Assembly (NCBI RefSeq): GCF_007860135.1
Contig: NZ_SJPV01000001.1
Span: 186,001 to 250,000 of the forward strand
Reading direction: 5' to 3'
Length of the DNA stretch: 64,000 bases
DNA from: Novipirellula artificiosorum
Lineage (GTDB): Bacteria > Planctomycetota > Planctomycetia > Pirellulales > Pirellulaceae
Of this stretch, positions 63,754 through 64,000 are shown one piece after another. The position numbers and the translations under genes were made by a program. Each line of letters opens with the position of its first letter. The first letter of the stretch is position 1. The notes beneath the pieces were generated by a model. The model was not told where the DNA came from. It saw only the letters and a list, made by a program, of their open reading frames with translations, and did not search any database.

Positions 63754-63770
63754 TTGATCACCTCCTTCCA

Positions 63771-63866
63771 CTATTTGGTTAGACGACCGCCACCCAGGTG
63801 CCAACCAGAATGGGCAGCCAATCGTACGGAAAGTTGACGTCGCGACGCGTCATCGCGACCCGGCAT
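63771..63866 (-). CDS. Candidate 31-codon basic micropeptide, possibly leaderless
   Basis: ATG at 63866 falls within a few bases of the predicted transcription start. The frame is MPGRDDASRRQLSVRLAAHS then GWHLGGGRLTK and TAG at 63771-63773. The peptide is strongly basic. The same frame continues after the TAG for another 40 codons (to TAA at 63648) without a stop, including KWNIAVLANGVVTRSKSRRA, so the TAG interrupts an otherwise 71-sense-codon frame. The function is unknown. Confidence 0.35.
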   Translation of the reverse strand: MPGRDDASRRQLSVRLAAHSGWHLGGGRLTK

Positions 63867-63870
63867 CTCC

Positions 63871-63899
63871 ATTATCCTCACCCGTCAACGCGCGGACAA
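63871..63899 (-). promoter_or_regulatory. Near-consensus sigma-70-type promoter
   Basis: Minus strand: TTGTCC (complement of 63894-63899), 17 bases, GATAAT (complement of 63871-63876). The 17-bp spacer is ideal, and five of six -10 positions match the housekeeping consensus. Transcription is expected to start about 63864-63866. The remaining bases 63900-64000 show nothing I can assign. Confidence 0.65.
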
Positions 63900-64000
63900 G
63901 GGATTTTTTTGGAGATATTTAGGAAGAGGCAACGGGCAAGTCACAGGTTCGCCGGTTCGATCACCGTTTTCCTTAGATTTCCGCCAATTTCTCGGCTGCT

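Larger units (their letters stand above)
63591..63864 (-). ncRNA. Candidate independent ~270-nt transcript
   Basis: A promoter and a terminator on the same strand enclose about 270 bases with no ordinary gene. Between them is a hairpin (63679-63699) reading GGCTGATGC-TTCG-GCGCAGCC on the minus strand. It has about 8 base pairs with one bulged A and an exceptionally stable C(UUCG)G tetraloop. The unit also carries a 12-nt Shine-Dalgarno match and short reading frames. It could be a structured small RNA, a micropeptide mRNA or both. Confidence 0.6.

Noticed and set aside
63756..63767. GATCACCTCCTT on the plus strand looks like the 3' end of 16S rRNA
   Set aside because: No neighbouring 16S helix 45 or other rRNA sequence is present; the minus-strand reading as a Shine-Dalgarno sequence fits the unit better.

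Overview
The window reads as chromosomal DNA of a Planctomycetota bacterium, most likely family Pirellulaceae (Rhodopirellula and relatives). This is inferred from gene content and style. There is a DUF1559/H-X9-DG pseudopilin-like protein paired with a small transthyretin-type lipoprotein, an ECF sigma factor with a membrane anti-sigma partner, formylglycine-type sulfatases and a sialate O-acetylesterase. There are also giant exported PQQ/TPR and VWA proteins, a membrane-anchored Ser/Thr kinase, and many single-gene units of moderately high GC. I see no rRNA, tRNA, CRISPR array, prophage or complete insertion sequence.

Layout. 0-6 kb: a lipoprotein cut by the left edge, a 7-bp tandem repeat, a two-BON-domain exported protein, a small membrane protein, a metallophosphoesterase, and an anti-sigma/ECF sigma pair. 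5.8-10.6 kb: an NCS2-type permease, the lipoprotein/DUF1559 pair, and a CPBP protease coupled to pgsA. 10.8-15.5 kb: galactose genes on the minus strand (galK, a sodium/solute symporter, galM). 16-26 kb: a small CxxCH protein, a 1546-residue PQQ/TPR protein, a DPP-IV-like S9 peptidase, and a Ser/Thr kinase. 26.4-30.9 kb: a plus-strand operon with a polyprenyl-phosphate sugar synthase, a GT39-type transferase, an LptF/LptG-family permease and a GT2. This looks like a surface-glycolipid decoration and export unit. 31-35 kb: a His-rich metal-transporter-like protein, an OprP/OprO-type porin and an MscS channel. 35-41 kb: a glycan-degradation group (SASA esterase, two sulfatases, a DUF4832-like protein and a truncated sulfatase leader). 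41-46 kb: a retropepsin-like protease, yacG, greA, a palindromic repeat element and a CrtI-like desaturase. 46-54 kb: a giant VWA/Gly-Met-repeat protein, an anti-sigma-like protein with no adjacent sigma gene, and smaller genes. 54-60 kb: a glycosyltransferase pair, an S1-domain protein and a methyltransferase. 60-64 kb: an Na/Pi cotransporter, a DUF5658-type membrane protein and a compact promoter-to-terminator unit.

Most notable. (1) The last 400 bases hold a self-contained minus-strand transcription unit. It has a near-consensus promoter, a possibly leaderless 31-codon ORF, a 12-nt Shine-Dalgarno sequence followed by a 13-codon ORF, a C(UUCG)G hairpin and an intrinsic terminator. (2) The anti-sigma protein at 3708-4781 carries a membrane helix and periplasmic part resembling the DUF1559 pseudopilin family, an architecture that could link sigma-factor control to envelope assembly. 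(3) A truncated sulfatase leader sits directly in front of an intact sulfatase gene.
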